From CAIWHR01 sp039931775 (GTDB taxonomy: Bacteria > Pseudomonadota > Gammaproteobacteria > Burkholderiales > Casimicrobiaceae), in contig JBDTRG010000189.1 of the NCBI GenBank assembly GCA_039931775.1, positions 84,157-148,156 on the forward strand: 64,000 bases of DNA. The letters run 5' to 3'. A model generated the notes under the pieces. The model did no database searches and had not been told where the DNA came from. It saw nothing but the letters and a program-made list of their open reading frames with translations. Made by a program: the position numbers and the translations under genes. Shown in pieces: positions 42,893 to 50,779 of this stretch; the stretch's first letter is position 1, and every line of letters begins with the position of its first letter.

Positions 42893-43521
42893 CGCCAAAG
42901 TTTACCGAGCGATACACGATCCCCGGCCCGGCCGGCGCACTGGAGGTCGTGCTGAACGTGCCGGGACCCCGTCCGCGCGGCATCGCGCTCGTCGCGCATC
43001 CGCATCCGCTGCAGGGCGGTACGCTCGACAACAAAGTCGCGCAAACGCTGGCGCGGACGTTCTTCACGCTGGGCTTTGCTGCGACGCGTTTCAATTTCCG
43101 CGGCGTCGGGAAGTCGGAGGGCGCGTTCGACGACGGCGTCGGCGAGACCGCCGATGCGCTCTCGACGCTCGACCATGCCCGAACGCGCTTCGGCGATCTG
43201 CCGGTCGTGCTCGCCGGCTTTTCGTTCGGCACTTTCGTACAGACGCGCGTCGCCGAAACCGTGACCGCCGAGCGCCTCGTGCTGGTCGGACCTGCCGTGC
43301 TGCGATTCGGCCCCACCGCGGTGCCCGCGGACACGATCGTCGTCCACGGCGAGGAGGATGACGTCGTGTCCCTTGCCGCCGTGCTCGCCTGGGCGCGGCC
43401 GCAGCAGTTGCCGGTGATCGTCTTTCCGGGTTGCGGTCACTTTTTCCACGGCCGGCTGCCGCAGCTGCAGCGAACGATATCGTCGATGTGGCAAGGGCAC
43501 GCGGTGGCTCCAGGTGCCTGA
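42889..43521 (+). CDS. Small alpha/beta hydrolase (dienelactone-hydrolase-like)
   Basis: A 210-residue alpha/beta hydrolase. Motifs are the oxyanion-side VAHPHPLQGGTLDNKVA, FNFRGVGKSEG, the nucleophile elbow LAGFSFGTFVQ, IVVHGEEDDVV (Asp) and VFPGCGHFFHGR (His). This is a common cytoplasmic family of unknown substrates. The apparent start is a TTG overlapping the ferredoxin stop (TTGA); no ATG lies near, and the first residues (TPKFTERYTIPGPAG) look right. It forms a two-gene operon with the ferredoxin. 92 bases follow before the next gene. Confidence 0.8.
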   Translation: MTPKFTERYTIPGPAGALEVVLNVPGPRPRGIALVAHPHPLQGGTLDNKVAQTLARTFFTLGFAATRFNFRGVGKSEGAFDDGVGETADALSTLDHARTRFGDLPVVLAGFSFGTFVQTRVAETVTAERLVLVGPAVLRFGPTAVPADTIVVHGEEDDVVSLAAVLAWARPQQLPVIVFPGCGHFFHGRLPQLQRTISSMWQGHAVAPGA

Positions 43522-43613
43522 CGCCCTGCTCTCCCCCTCCCCCGACCAATCGTCGCCTACGCGTGCGCGGCCTACTACGTGGCGCTGGTGCTGACGCGAC
43601 GGCGCTTGCTGCG

Positions 43614-44789
43614 GTGACCGAGCGCTTCTTCGCGCCGTGTCCGCGCGGGCTGGAGGCGGCACTCACCTCAGAGCTCGTCGCGCTGGGCGCCACGTACCCG
43701 GCTCCGGCAGAAGGTGGTGTCGGCTTTGCCGGGCCGATCGAGCTCGCGTACCTCGCCAACCTCGAATCGCGCCTCGCGAGCCGGATCCTCTGGCAGGTCG
43801 CGCACGGAGGCTACCGCAACGAGGACGAGCTCTACCGGCTTGCGCACGGTGTGGACTGGAAGCGCCATTTCAACGTCGAACGCACGCTCCGCGTCGATCT
43901 GACGGCGACGCGCTCGCCGCTCGCCAGCATCGAATTCGCGACCCTCAAGGTCAAGGATGCCGTCTGCGACAGGTTCCGCGCCGATTTCGGCAAGCGGCCA
44001 TCCATAGACAAGGAGCGGCCCGACGTGCGCGTGTTCGGCTACCTGACGGAGCGCGAAGCCACACTCTATCTCGACACGTCGGGCGAGGCGCTCTTCAAGC
44101 GCGGCTGGCGCCGCGACGCCGACGTCGCGCCGCTGCGCGAGAACCTCGCCGCCGGCATCCTCGCGCTGTCCGGGTGGGCACCCGGCACGCCGCTGCTCGA
44201 TCCGATGTGCGGCGCCGGCACGATCGCCATCGAAGCGGCGCTCACGGCCGCCGATCGCGCGCCCGGACTGCATCGCACGTTCGGGTTTCAGAAGCTCTCC
44301 TGGTTCGATGGACCGACGTGGCAGCGTATCCGCCAGCGCGCACGCGACCGCGCGCGTCCGGCCCCTTCGACCCGCACGATCTTCGCCAGCGATATCGATG
44401 CGCGCGTACTTGCCCAGTGCCGCGGCAATGCCGCCGCCGCGAACGTCGAGGAGTGGATCGACATGGGCGAGGCCGACGTGCTGGCGCGCCCGGCGCCGGC
44501 TGCGGCGGGGTTGATGCTCGCCAATCCGCCCTATGGCGTGCGCCTCGACGACGAAGCGGCGCTCGCGGCGTTCTATCCGAAGCTGGGCGACGCGCTGAAG
44601 CAGCGCTACGCCGGCTGGACGGCGTGCTTTCTCACCGGCGACCCGCGCCTTCCGAAGCTCATCGGCTTGAAGCCGTCGAAGCGAACGCCGCTCTACAACG
44701 GCGCCATCGAATGCCGGCTGTTCCGCTTCGAGATCGTCGCCGGACGCCCGCAGCGGGCGACGCACCGGGCGGCCGACGCGCCCGGATGA
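43614..44789 (+). CDS. THUMP-domain 23S rRNA (guanine-N2) methyltransferase, RlmL N-half-like
   Basis: A 391-residue protein. The N-terminal THUMP RNA-binding region runs through ERFFAPCPRGLEAALTSEL and RLAHGVDWKRHFNVERTLRVDLT. The C-terminal Rossmann methyltransferase has LDPMCGAGTIAIEAAL and the catalytic NPPYGVRL. It matches the first half of E. coli RlmL (YcbY), which makes m2G2445 in 23S rRNA. The second (RlmK) half is absent, which is usual outside gammaproteobacteria. The GTG at 43614 gives the family start; no ATG is suitable. DUF3460 follows after 47 bases. Confidence 0.87.
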   Translation: MTERFFAPCPRGLEAALTSELVALGATYPAPAEGGVGFAGPIELAYLANLESRLASRILWQVAHGGYRNEDELYRLAHGVDWKRHFNVERTLRVDLTATRSPLASIEFATLKVKDAVCDRFRADFGKRPSIDKERPDVRVFGYLTEREATLYLDTSGEALFKRGWRRDADVAPLRENLAAGILALSGWAPGTPLLDPMCGAGTIAIEAALTAADRAPGLHRTFGFQKLSWFDGPTWQRIRQRARDRARPAPSTRTIFASDIDARVLAQCRGNAAAANVEEWIDMGEADVLARPAPAAAGLMLANPPYGVRLDDEAALAAFYPKLGDALKQRYAGWTACFLTGDPRLPKLIGLKPSKRTPLYNGAIECRLFRFEIVAGRPQRATHRAADAPG

Positions 44790-44836
44790 TAAGATTCGCG
44801 TCCCTGGTTTCCTGCCGCAATCCGCGGCCCCGCGAC

Positions 44837-45043
44837 ATGCCAATGCTCCCTGCCCGCCACTACGAATCGGAACACACCCGGTTCATCCGCGAGATGAAGG
44901 AGCAGAAGCCGGGACTCGAAGCGGAGCAGCGGAAGAGCCGGGCGATCTGGTGGGACAAGCGACCCGCCGATCTCGCGGAAACGCGGAAGAGGGACGAAGG
45001 TCGCGTGCCGCAGGCGGCGTACGTCTATCAGGGGCAGGACTGA
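44837..45043 (+). CDS. DUF3460 family protein
   Basis: A 68-residue small polar protein. The pattern YESEHTRFIREMKEQKP, EAEQRKSRAIWWDKRPADL and the C-terminal QAAYVYQGQD matches DUF3460, a family of unknown function found mainly in betaproteobacteria, which supports the taxonomic placement. A second in-frame Met at position 3 could be the start. It ends four bases from the surA stop on the other strand, so the two transcripts must overlap or share a terminator. Confidence 0.85.
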   Translation: MPMLPARHYESEHTRFIREMKEQKPGLEAEQRKSRAIWWDKRPADLAETRKRDEGRVPQAAYVYQGQD

Positions 45044-45047
45044 CGCA

Positions 45048-46436
45048 CTAGAGGCCGTTGGGTCCGCGGTCGTCCAGCCTGATCTCGACGTAGGTCTTGT
45101 CGCGCGTCTGGCGCACCCATTCCTGGAAGAGCTCGTCGGACTTGCGCTGGCGCAACGCCTGCCGCGCCTGCTCCTTCTGGCGCTCGGTCGTGATGTCCTG
45201 CGTCCTGCGCTCCTCCACCTCGATCAGGTGCCAGCCGAACGGCGTGCGTACCGGGGCGGAGAGCTCACCGATCTTGATCCGGGCAACCGCCTGCTCGAAA
45301 TCCGGCACCGTGTCCCCGGGCGATATCCAGCCGAGCTCGCCGCCCTTCACCGCGCTGCCGTCCTCCGAGTTCAATTTCGCCTGCTCGTCGAATTTCCCGC
45401 CGAGGTCGATCCGGTCCCTGATGCGATCGATCTTGATCTTCGCCTCGGCCTCCGAGGTGATCTCGTTGACCTTGATGAGGATGTGCCGCACGCGGGTCTG
45501 CTCGACGACGGTCGGCGCATTGCGGTCGCGGACTTCGAGCAGCTTGACGACGTGGAACCCGCTCGCCGAGCGAAGCACGCCCGAGAACTGGCCCGGCTTC
45601 AGGCTCCGCACCGGTTCGACGAAGACCGTCGGCAGCCGCGCGGTCTGCCGCCAGCCCAGTTCGCCCCCCTTCAGCGCATCGGGCGCGTCGGAGAAGCTCG
45701 CGGCGACCTGTCCGAACTCCCCGCCCGAGCGCAATTGCCGCAGCGCTTCCTCGATCTTTTTCAACCTCGCGTCGATCTGCTCGGGCGTCGCCTGATCGGG
45801 CACGAGCACCAGGATGTGCGCCAGACGATACTCGACATCCGTTCCGGATTGCGAGTTGAGCGTCGACAGGAAGAGGTCGACTTCCGCTTCGCTCACGTAG
45901 ACGCGGCCCTCGACCTCGCGCTCGCGCAGTCGCTGCAACGTGATCTCGTTGCGGACCTCGTCGCGATACCGCGTGAAGGTGAGACCCTCCTTCTCGATGG
46001 CCTTGCGAAACTCGTCGGCCGAGAGCTTGTTGTCCTGCGCGATGCGCGCGATCGCGCGCTCGACCTGCGTGTCGTCGATACGGATGCCCGATTCCTTGGC
46101 GTATTGCATCAGCGCGCGCTCGGTGATCAGGCGTTCGAGCAGCTGCTTCTCGAGCACGTCCGCGGCAGGCGGTGTCACTTTCTGCGACTTCATCTGCAAA
46201 AGCACCACGCGCGTCTGCTCGTTGATGTCGTACATCGTCAGCGCCTCGTCGTTGACGACGGCGACCACCCGATCGATGACCGCGCCGCGGTCGGTCGAAA
46301 CGGCCGTTCGGGCGGGTGCGGGGGCCGGTGCGGCGCCGGGCGTCACGCGCTGCGCAAAAACGGTTCCCGCGATCGATGCAATCGCGAGCGCAGCGATCCA
46401 CGCCGCAGGACGAATGAGCCGGAACAGGTTGGACAT
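45048..46436 (-). CDS. surA: Periplasmic outer-membrane protein chaperone and peptidyl-prolyl isomerase SurA
   Basis: A 462-residue SurA with a signal peptide (LIRPAAWIAALAIASIAGTVFA), an N-terminal chaperone domain beginning DRVVAVVNDEALTMYDINEQ, and two parvulin domains (VEYRLAHILV... GGELGW..., and RVRHILIKVN... GGELGWISPG). It escorts unfolded outer-membrane proteins, including LptD, through the periplasm. It starts eight bases after lptD, so both are probably cotranscribed. pdxA and rsmA, usual downstream partners, are not here but at 4.0 kb. Confidence 0.96.
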   Translation of the reverse strand: MSNLFRLIRPAAWIAALAIASIAGTVFAQRVTPGAAPAPAPARTAVSTDRGAVIDRVVAVVNDEALTMYDINEQTRVVLLQMKSQKVTPPAADVLEKQLLERLITERALMQYAKESGIRIDDTQVERAIARIAQDNKLSADEFRKAIEKEGLTFTRYRDEVRNEITLQRLREREVEGRVYVSEAEVDLFLSTLNSQSGTDVEYRLAHILVLVPDQATPEQIDARLKKIEEALRQLRSGGEFGQVAASFSDAPDALKGGELGWRQTARLPTVFVEPVRSLKPGQFSGVLRSASGFHVVKLLEVRDRNAPTVVEQTRVRHILIKVNEITSEAEAKIKIDRIRDRIDLGGKFDEQAKLNSEDGSAVKGGELGWISPGDTVPDFEQAVARIKIGELSAPVRTPFGWHLIEVEERRTQDITTERQKEQARQALRQRKSDELFQEWVRQTRDKTYVEIRLDDRGPNGL

Positions 46437-46444
46437 GCGTGACC

Positions 46445-48808
46445 TCAAAATTCCTGGAACTGGTCGTCGCGATCTCGCGGCGACAACGTCGGGTCGTTGG
46501 TTCTCTGGTAGCCGGGGACGCTGCGACGGAGGAGTTCGAGCGGATTGGTGCCGAACCTCGCGAGTCCGTTCAACTCGATCTGCAGGTAGATGGACGTCGA
46601 ATTCGTCTGTGTCGTCGTCGTCAGCCGCTGACCCACCAGGCGCAGCACCCAGCACCCGGCATTATACTCGAGGCCACCGACCGCCTCCAGCGTCTTGTTG
46701 TCGACCAGCGAGTAGTTCCAGCGGCCGAGCAACGTGACGTTGTCGCTGATCGGCCATTGCGCCGACAGGTCGAACTGTTTCAATTCCGACGCGACCCCGA
46801 CCTGGTCGACCTGGTGCCGCGCATAGCGATAGCTCGCGTTGAATGCGCTGCCGGGAGCCGGCGTGTAGCGAAAGCCCGCGTCGAGTCGCTCGGTCTGCGA
46901 TTGGTCGAAGTTGTATTGCCAGAGGGCGCCCAGCGCCCATGCGTCCGACAGCCTCCCTTCGGCCCCGACCAGCACGTCGGACGACGATGCCGAACGCGGC
47001 GGCTCGGTGAGCGTCACGCGCTGGTCCTGGAAGTAGAACCGCTCGGCGACCGAGACGCGCAGGCGCTCCGCCCCGGTCGTCGGATCGAGAAGGCGCGTCG
47101 TCAGCCCGAGCGTGATCTGGTTCGCGTCCCCGATCCGGTCGTTGCCGAGATAACGGTTGGGGCTGAACAGTTGGGCGAAGTTGTAATCGTCCAGCGCGGT
47201 GTCGAAGATCGGCGCCTTGCTCTGGTCCCTGTACGGCACGTAGACGTAATAGGCGCGCGGCTCCAGCGTCTGGACGAAGTTCTGGCCGTACACGCTCCAG
47301 TCGCGCTCGAACACGAGTCCGGCGTCGAGCGACGAGATCGGGATCACGTAATCCTGGCTCTCGCGATCGGGCGTCGTGTCGTTGAGGTTGTAGCGCCGCA
47401 GGTGCGCGCCGGTGGTCGCGGTGAAGTACCACGCCGAACCCTGCCTGTTCCACGAAACCGTCGGATACGCGTACGCGCGCTGGCCGGTGACGAGCGTCGA
47501 ATTGTGGAAATCCGCGTACTCGGCCGTGCCGGAGAACGTCAACCCCTTCCAGTCGTACTCCTGCAGCGTCGCCAGGAGCTGCGGTACGCGATTGTAGGGC
47601 GGCGCGCCGGGTGGAAGGCTCGGATCGGTCAGCGTCTGGAAGGTTTGCGCGCGCGCGATGACCGTCCACGGCGCATTCGAGTAGGCAAGTCCGGCTTCCT
47701 GCGGCAGCGTCGTCTGCGACGTCAGTCCGACGCGGTCCGACAAGTCGGCGAAATACGTGTTGTCGGAGACCTTGTTGTAGTTCCAGTAGCCGACGAGCCC
47801 CGGCAGGAAATTCAGGTTCTGCGTGTGCTTCCACGACACGCCCCAACGGGTCTCGCCGGTGACCCGATCGTTGTACAGGTACTCGGCCGTGGCTTCGCCC
47901 TGAAACGTGTCGAACAGATAACGGCCCTGGCTCGCTATCTGCAGCCCGCGCTTGGTCATGAGCCGCGGCGCGATCGTCGCATCGTAGTTCGGCGCGAGGT
48001 TGAGGTAGTAGGGCTGCGCGTATTCAAAGCCGCGGATGCCCGATGATCCCAGCACGGGGGTCAGGAAGCCCGATTTGCGTTCGCCCGACAGCGGGAACTC
48101 GATCCATGGCGAGTAGATGATGGGTGCGCCCAGGAAATAGACCGTCGCATCGTGGCCGGTGCCGATCATCCTCGACCGGTCGATCTCGAGTTCGCCCATC
48201 CGGATGTACCAATCGTCGCGCGGCGCCACACACGTGGTGTACCGCGCATCGGAGGCCTCGTACTGGTTGGGGCCGGTGAATCGGATTTCGGAAGCGGCGC
48301 CCCGCGAATTGTTCTCGCCGATAAAGAACCGCGGCGATGTGAAGACGCCCGTTTCGGTATCGCGCTTGAAACGCAGCTCGGGCCCGGTGATCCAGTCGAT
48401 GCCGCGCCGGATCAGCACGTCGCCCTTGCCCCAGACTTCGTCGGCGAGGAAGTCGTAGCGCAGCCAATCCGCGAGCACGGTTTCGCTGCGCGTTCGCAGC
48501 TCGACCTTGCCGGAGGCTTCGACGTATTTCTCGGCGTTCCCTTCGACCCGATCGGCGCGCAGGAAGATCGTGCCGCTTTGGAATGGTGCCGCAGAAGACG
48601 ATGCAGCCGGCGTTGCGATCGCCGACGACGCAGGCACACGCGACGGATTAGGGAGCGGCGGAGGGACGAGCTGCGGGGCCGGCTTGAGCGCCGGCCCCGT
48701 TATCGCGGCATCCGCGGCCTGGCCGGGCGCTGCCGATTGCGCGTGGCACGGCAACGGCGCCAACGCGGCAGCGAGCGCTACCGCGATCGGGGTCAGGCGA
48801 ACAATCAT
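46445..48808 (-). CDS. lptD: LPS-assembly outer-membrane protein LptD
   Basis: A protein of about 787 residues with a signal peptide (IVRLTPIAVALAAALAPLPCHA), an OstA-like N-terminal periplasmic domain (FLRADRVEGNAEKYVEASG onward) and a large C-terminal beta-barrel. With LptE it inserts lipopolysaccharide into the outer leaflet. The mature chain has only two cysteines (ARYTTCVAPRD and EYNAGCWVLRL), where E. coli has four including an adjacent pair. The ATG at 48808 was chosen over an upstream GTG at 48832 because it begins the signal peptide directly. It is divergent from amgK-murU, as in pseudomonads. Confidence 0.93.
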   Translation of the reverse strand: MIVRLTPIAVALAAALAPLPCHAQSAAPGQAADAAITGPALKPAPQLVPPPLPNPSRVPASSAIATPAASSSAAPFQSGTIFLRADRVEGNAEKYVEASGKVELRTRSETVLADWLRYDFLADEVWGKGDVLIRRGIDWITGPELRFKRDTETGVFTSPRFFIGENNSRGAASEIRFTGPNQYEASDARYTTCVAPRDDWYIRMGELEIDRSRMIGTGHDATVYFLGAPIIYSPWIEFPLSGERKSGFLTPVLGSSGIRGFEYAQPYYLNLAPNYDATIAPRLMTKRGLQIASQGRYLFDTFQGEATAEYLYNDRVTGETRWGVSWKHTQNLNFLPGLVGYWNYNKVSDNTYFADLSDRVGLTSQTTLPQEAGLAYSNAPWTVIARAQTFQTLTDPSLPPGAPPYNRVPQLLATLQEYDWKGLTFSGTAEYADFHNSTLVTGQRAYAYPTVSWNRQGSAWYFTATTGAHLRRYNLNDTTPDRESQDYVIPISSLDAGLVFERDWSVYGQNFVQTLEPRAYYVYVPYRDQSKAPIFDTALDDYNFAQLFSPNRYLGNDRIGDANQITLGLTTRLLDPTTGAERLRVSVAERFYFQDQRVTLTEPPRSASSSDVLVGAEGRLSDAWALGALWQYNFDQSQTERLDAGFRYTPAPGSAFNASYRYARHQVDQVGVASELKQFDLSAQWPISDNVTLLGRWNYSLVDNKTLEAVGGLEYNAGCWVLRLVGQRLTTTTQTNSTSIYLQIELNGLARFGTNPLELLRRSVPGYQRTNDPTLSPRDRDDQFQEF

Positions 48809-48954
48809 CCGGGGATTCTCATGCCGTGGCACGGAGGTGTCGATGTAAAATGATCCATTCTAGCGTGCCGAGTGAACCCGCCCGCGCGGGATGCGACCGG
48901 CGAAGCGCATCGACCCCCCGGGCCTCGCCCGACTCCACCCGCAGCCCCTACGCG

Positions 48955-49986
48955 ATGACGAGAGCCCCGAGTGCCCAGGACGTCCGCGCCGGCCTCGCTC
49001 ACGACTGGATCGCGCTCGCGATCGGCACGGAGGCGTTCACGGTCGCGCCCGCCTCCGCCGATGCGAGTTTCAGACGCTATTTCCGCATTACGCCGCAAAC
49101 CCCCTGGCAGGGGCACGCGACGCTGATCGCGATGGACGCTCCCCCTCCGATGGAGGATTGCCGCCCGTACGTGCGTGTCGCTGAACTCCTCGCCGGCGCG
49201 GGCGTGCATGCACCCAGGGTGCTCGCCTCGGATCTCGAGCACGGGCTCCTGCTCCTGACCGATCTCGGGGCGCACACTTACCTCGCGGTGCTCGACGCAA
49301 AGTCCGCGCCGCGACTCTACGCCGACGCGACGTCCGCGCTGATCCGCTGGCAGGTGGCGACGCGCGAGGACACGCTCCGCCCTTACGACGAGGCGCTGCT
49401 GATGCGCGAGCTCGCCCTTTTCCCGGAATGGTACGTGGGGAGGCATCTCGGTCGCACGCTGTCGCCGGCGCAGCAGCAGACGCTCGCGGAAGCATTTCGG
49501 GCAATCGTCGCTCACAATCTCGCGGAACCCCGCGTGTACGTCCATCGCGACTATCACTCGCGCAACCTGATGGTGAGCGAACCCAATCCCGGCGTCCTCG
49601 ATTTTCAGGATGCCGTGCTCGGTCCGATCAGCTACGACCTCGTGTCGCTGTTGCGCGACGCCTATATCGCCTGGGACGAGGAGCGGCAGATCGACTGGGC
49701 GGTACGCTACTGGGAGCGGGCGCGCGCGGCAGGCCTGCCGGTGCGCGAAGAGTTTGCGCTGTTCTGGCGGGATTTCGAGTGGATGGGCGTCCAGCGGCAG
49801 TTGAAGGTCCTCGGCATCTTCGCGCGCCTCTTCCATCGCGACGGCAAGGAGGGCTACCTCCACGACATGCCGCGCGTGATGGCGTACCTGCGCAGCGCGT
49901 GCGCGAGGTACCGCGCGCTCGGGCCGCTCGCGGCGCTCATCGACGAGCTCGCGGACGAAGCACCGGCGACCGGAGCCGCCTCCTGA
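48955..49986 (+). CDS. amgK: N-acetylmuramate/N-acetylglucosamine anomeric kinase
   Basis: A 343-residue aminoglycoside-phosphotransferase-fold kinase. Catalytic motifs are VYVHRDYHSRNLMVSEP and GVLDFQDAVLGPISYDLVSLLRDAY. The position divergent from lptD and directly before murU identifies it as AmgK, which phosphorylates the anomeric hydroxyl of MurNAc in the peptidoglycan recycling bypass that confers intrinsic fosfomycin tolerance. The ATG at 48955 gives the family length; the upstream in-frame residues are not homologous. It overlaps murU by one base (TGATG). Confidence 0.9.
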   Translation: MTRAPSAQDVRAGLAHDWIALAIGTEAFTVAPASADASFRRYFRITPQTPWQGHATLIAMDAPPPMEDCRPYVRVAELLAGAGVHAPRVLASDLEHGLLLLTDLGAHTYLAVLDAKSAPRLYADATSALIRWQVATREDTLRPYDEALLMRELALFPEWYVGRHLGRTLSPAQQQTLAEAFRAIVAHNLAEPRVYVHRDYHSRNLMVSEPNPGVLDFQDAVLGPISYDLVSLLRDAYIAWDEERQIDWAVRYWERARAAGLPVREEFALFWRDFEWMGVQRQLKVLGIFARLFHRDGKEGYLHDMPRVMAYLRSACARYRALGPLAALIDELADEAPATGAAS

Positions 49987-50711
49987 TGTCGCGCCGACCG
50001 ACGATCGGCGCGATGATCCTCGCGGCCGGCCGCGGCGAGCGGATGCGGCCGCTCTCCGACGCGACCCCCAAGCCGCTGCTCGAGGCGGGCGGCAAGGCGT
50101 TGCTGCGCTGGCAGATCGAGGCGCTCGCGCGCGCCGGATTCCGCGACATCGTCATCAACGTCGCGCATTTTCCCGATCAGTTCATCGCCGCATTCGGCGA
50201 CGGGGCCGCCTTGGGAGTGAAGCTTGCCTGGTCGGTCGAGCGCAAGGCGTTGGAGGCCGCCGGCGGCATCCGTACTGCGCTTGCGCTGCTGCCGGCGGGT
50301 CCGTTGCTGATCGTTTCGGGCGACATCCACACCGGCTACGACTACGCGTCACTCCGTCCACGCGCCGAGGCGATGGCCAAGGTCGCCACGGTGCCGCGCG
50401 TCCATCTCGTGATGGTGAGCAATCCGGCGTACCACCCCGGAGGCGATTTCGCGTTGGCGGACGGGCGCATCGACGCGGCGGGTTCGACGCGCCTGACCTA
50501 TGCGAACATCGGCCTGTACGATTCGACGCTCTTCGGCGAACTTCCCCGCGGCGTCAAACTCAAACTCCTTCCCTACCTCGAACGGTGGATTGCCGGAGGA
50601 CGGGTATCGGGAGAGCATTTCGACGGCCCGTGGACGAACGTCGGCACGCCTGCCGATCTCGCCACGCTCGATCGCATGCTGCGCGACCGTGCGTCGGATC
50701 GTCCCGCCTGA
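49986..50711 (+). CDS. murU: N-acetylmuramate alpha-1-phosphate uridylyltransferase
   Basis: A 241-residue nucleotidyltransferase. The N-terminal GAMILAAGRGERMRPLSDATPKPLLE is the NTP-binding signature and LLIVSGDIHTGYDY carries the metal-binding Asp. MurU makes UDP-MurNAc from the AmgK product, letting the cell recycle wall sugars without de novo GlcNAc-enolpyruvate steps. The ATG shares one base with the amgK stop. The oligopeptidase gene follows after 68 bases. Confidence 0.92.
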   Translation: MSRRPTIGAMILAAGRGERMRPLSDATPKPLLEAGGKALLRWQIEALARAGFRDIVINVAHFPDQFIAAFGDGAALGVKLAWSVERKALEAAGGIRTALALLPAGPLLIVSGDIHTGYDYASLRPRAEAMAKVATVPRVHLVMVSNPAYHPGGDFALADGRIDAAGSTRLTYANIGLYDSTLFGELPRGVKLKLLPYLERWIAGGRVSGEHFDGPWTNVGTPADLATLDRMLRDRASDRPA

Positions 50712-50779
50712 CGCTTGTCCCGCGCCGTAGCGCGTGATCTACTGGCCGACGCCAGCTTCGCGACGTCGGGAAGGTTTCG

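Noticed and set aside
43522..43613. A hydrophobic peptide in the frame continuing past the hydrolase stop (IVAYACAAYYVALVL).
   Set aside because: It has no start codon in frame before the hydrophobic part and would require stop read-through; 92 bases is too little support.
48675..48699. A nine-base inverted repeat (GGGGCCGGC with a six-base loop) within lptD.
   Set aside because: It is inside coding sequence for an Ala/Pro-rich stretch, has no T run and can be explained by codon bias.
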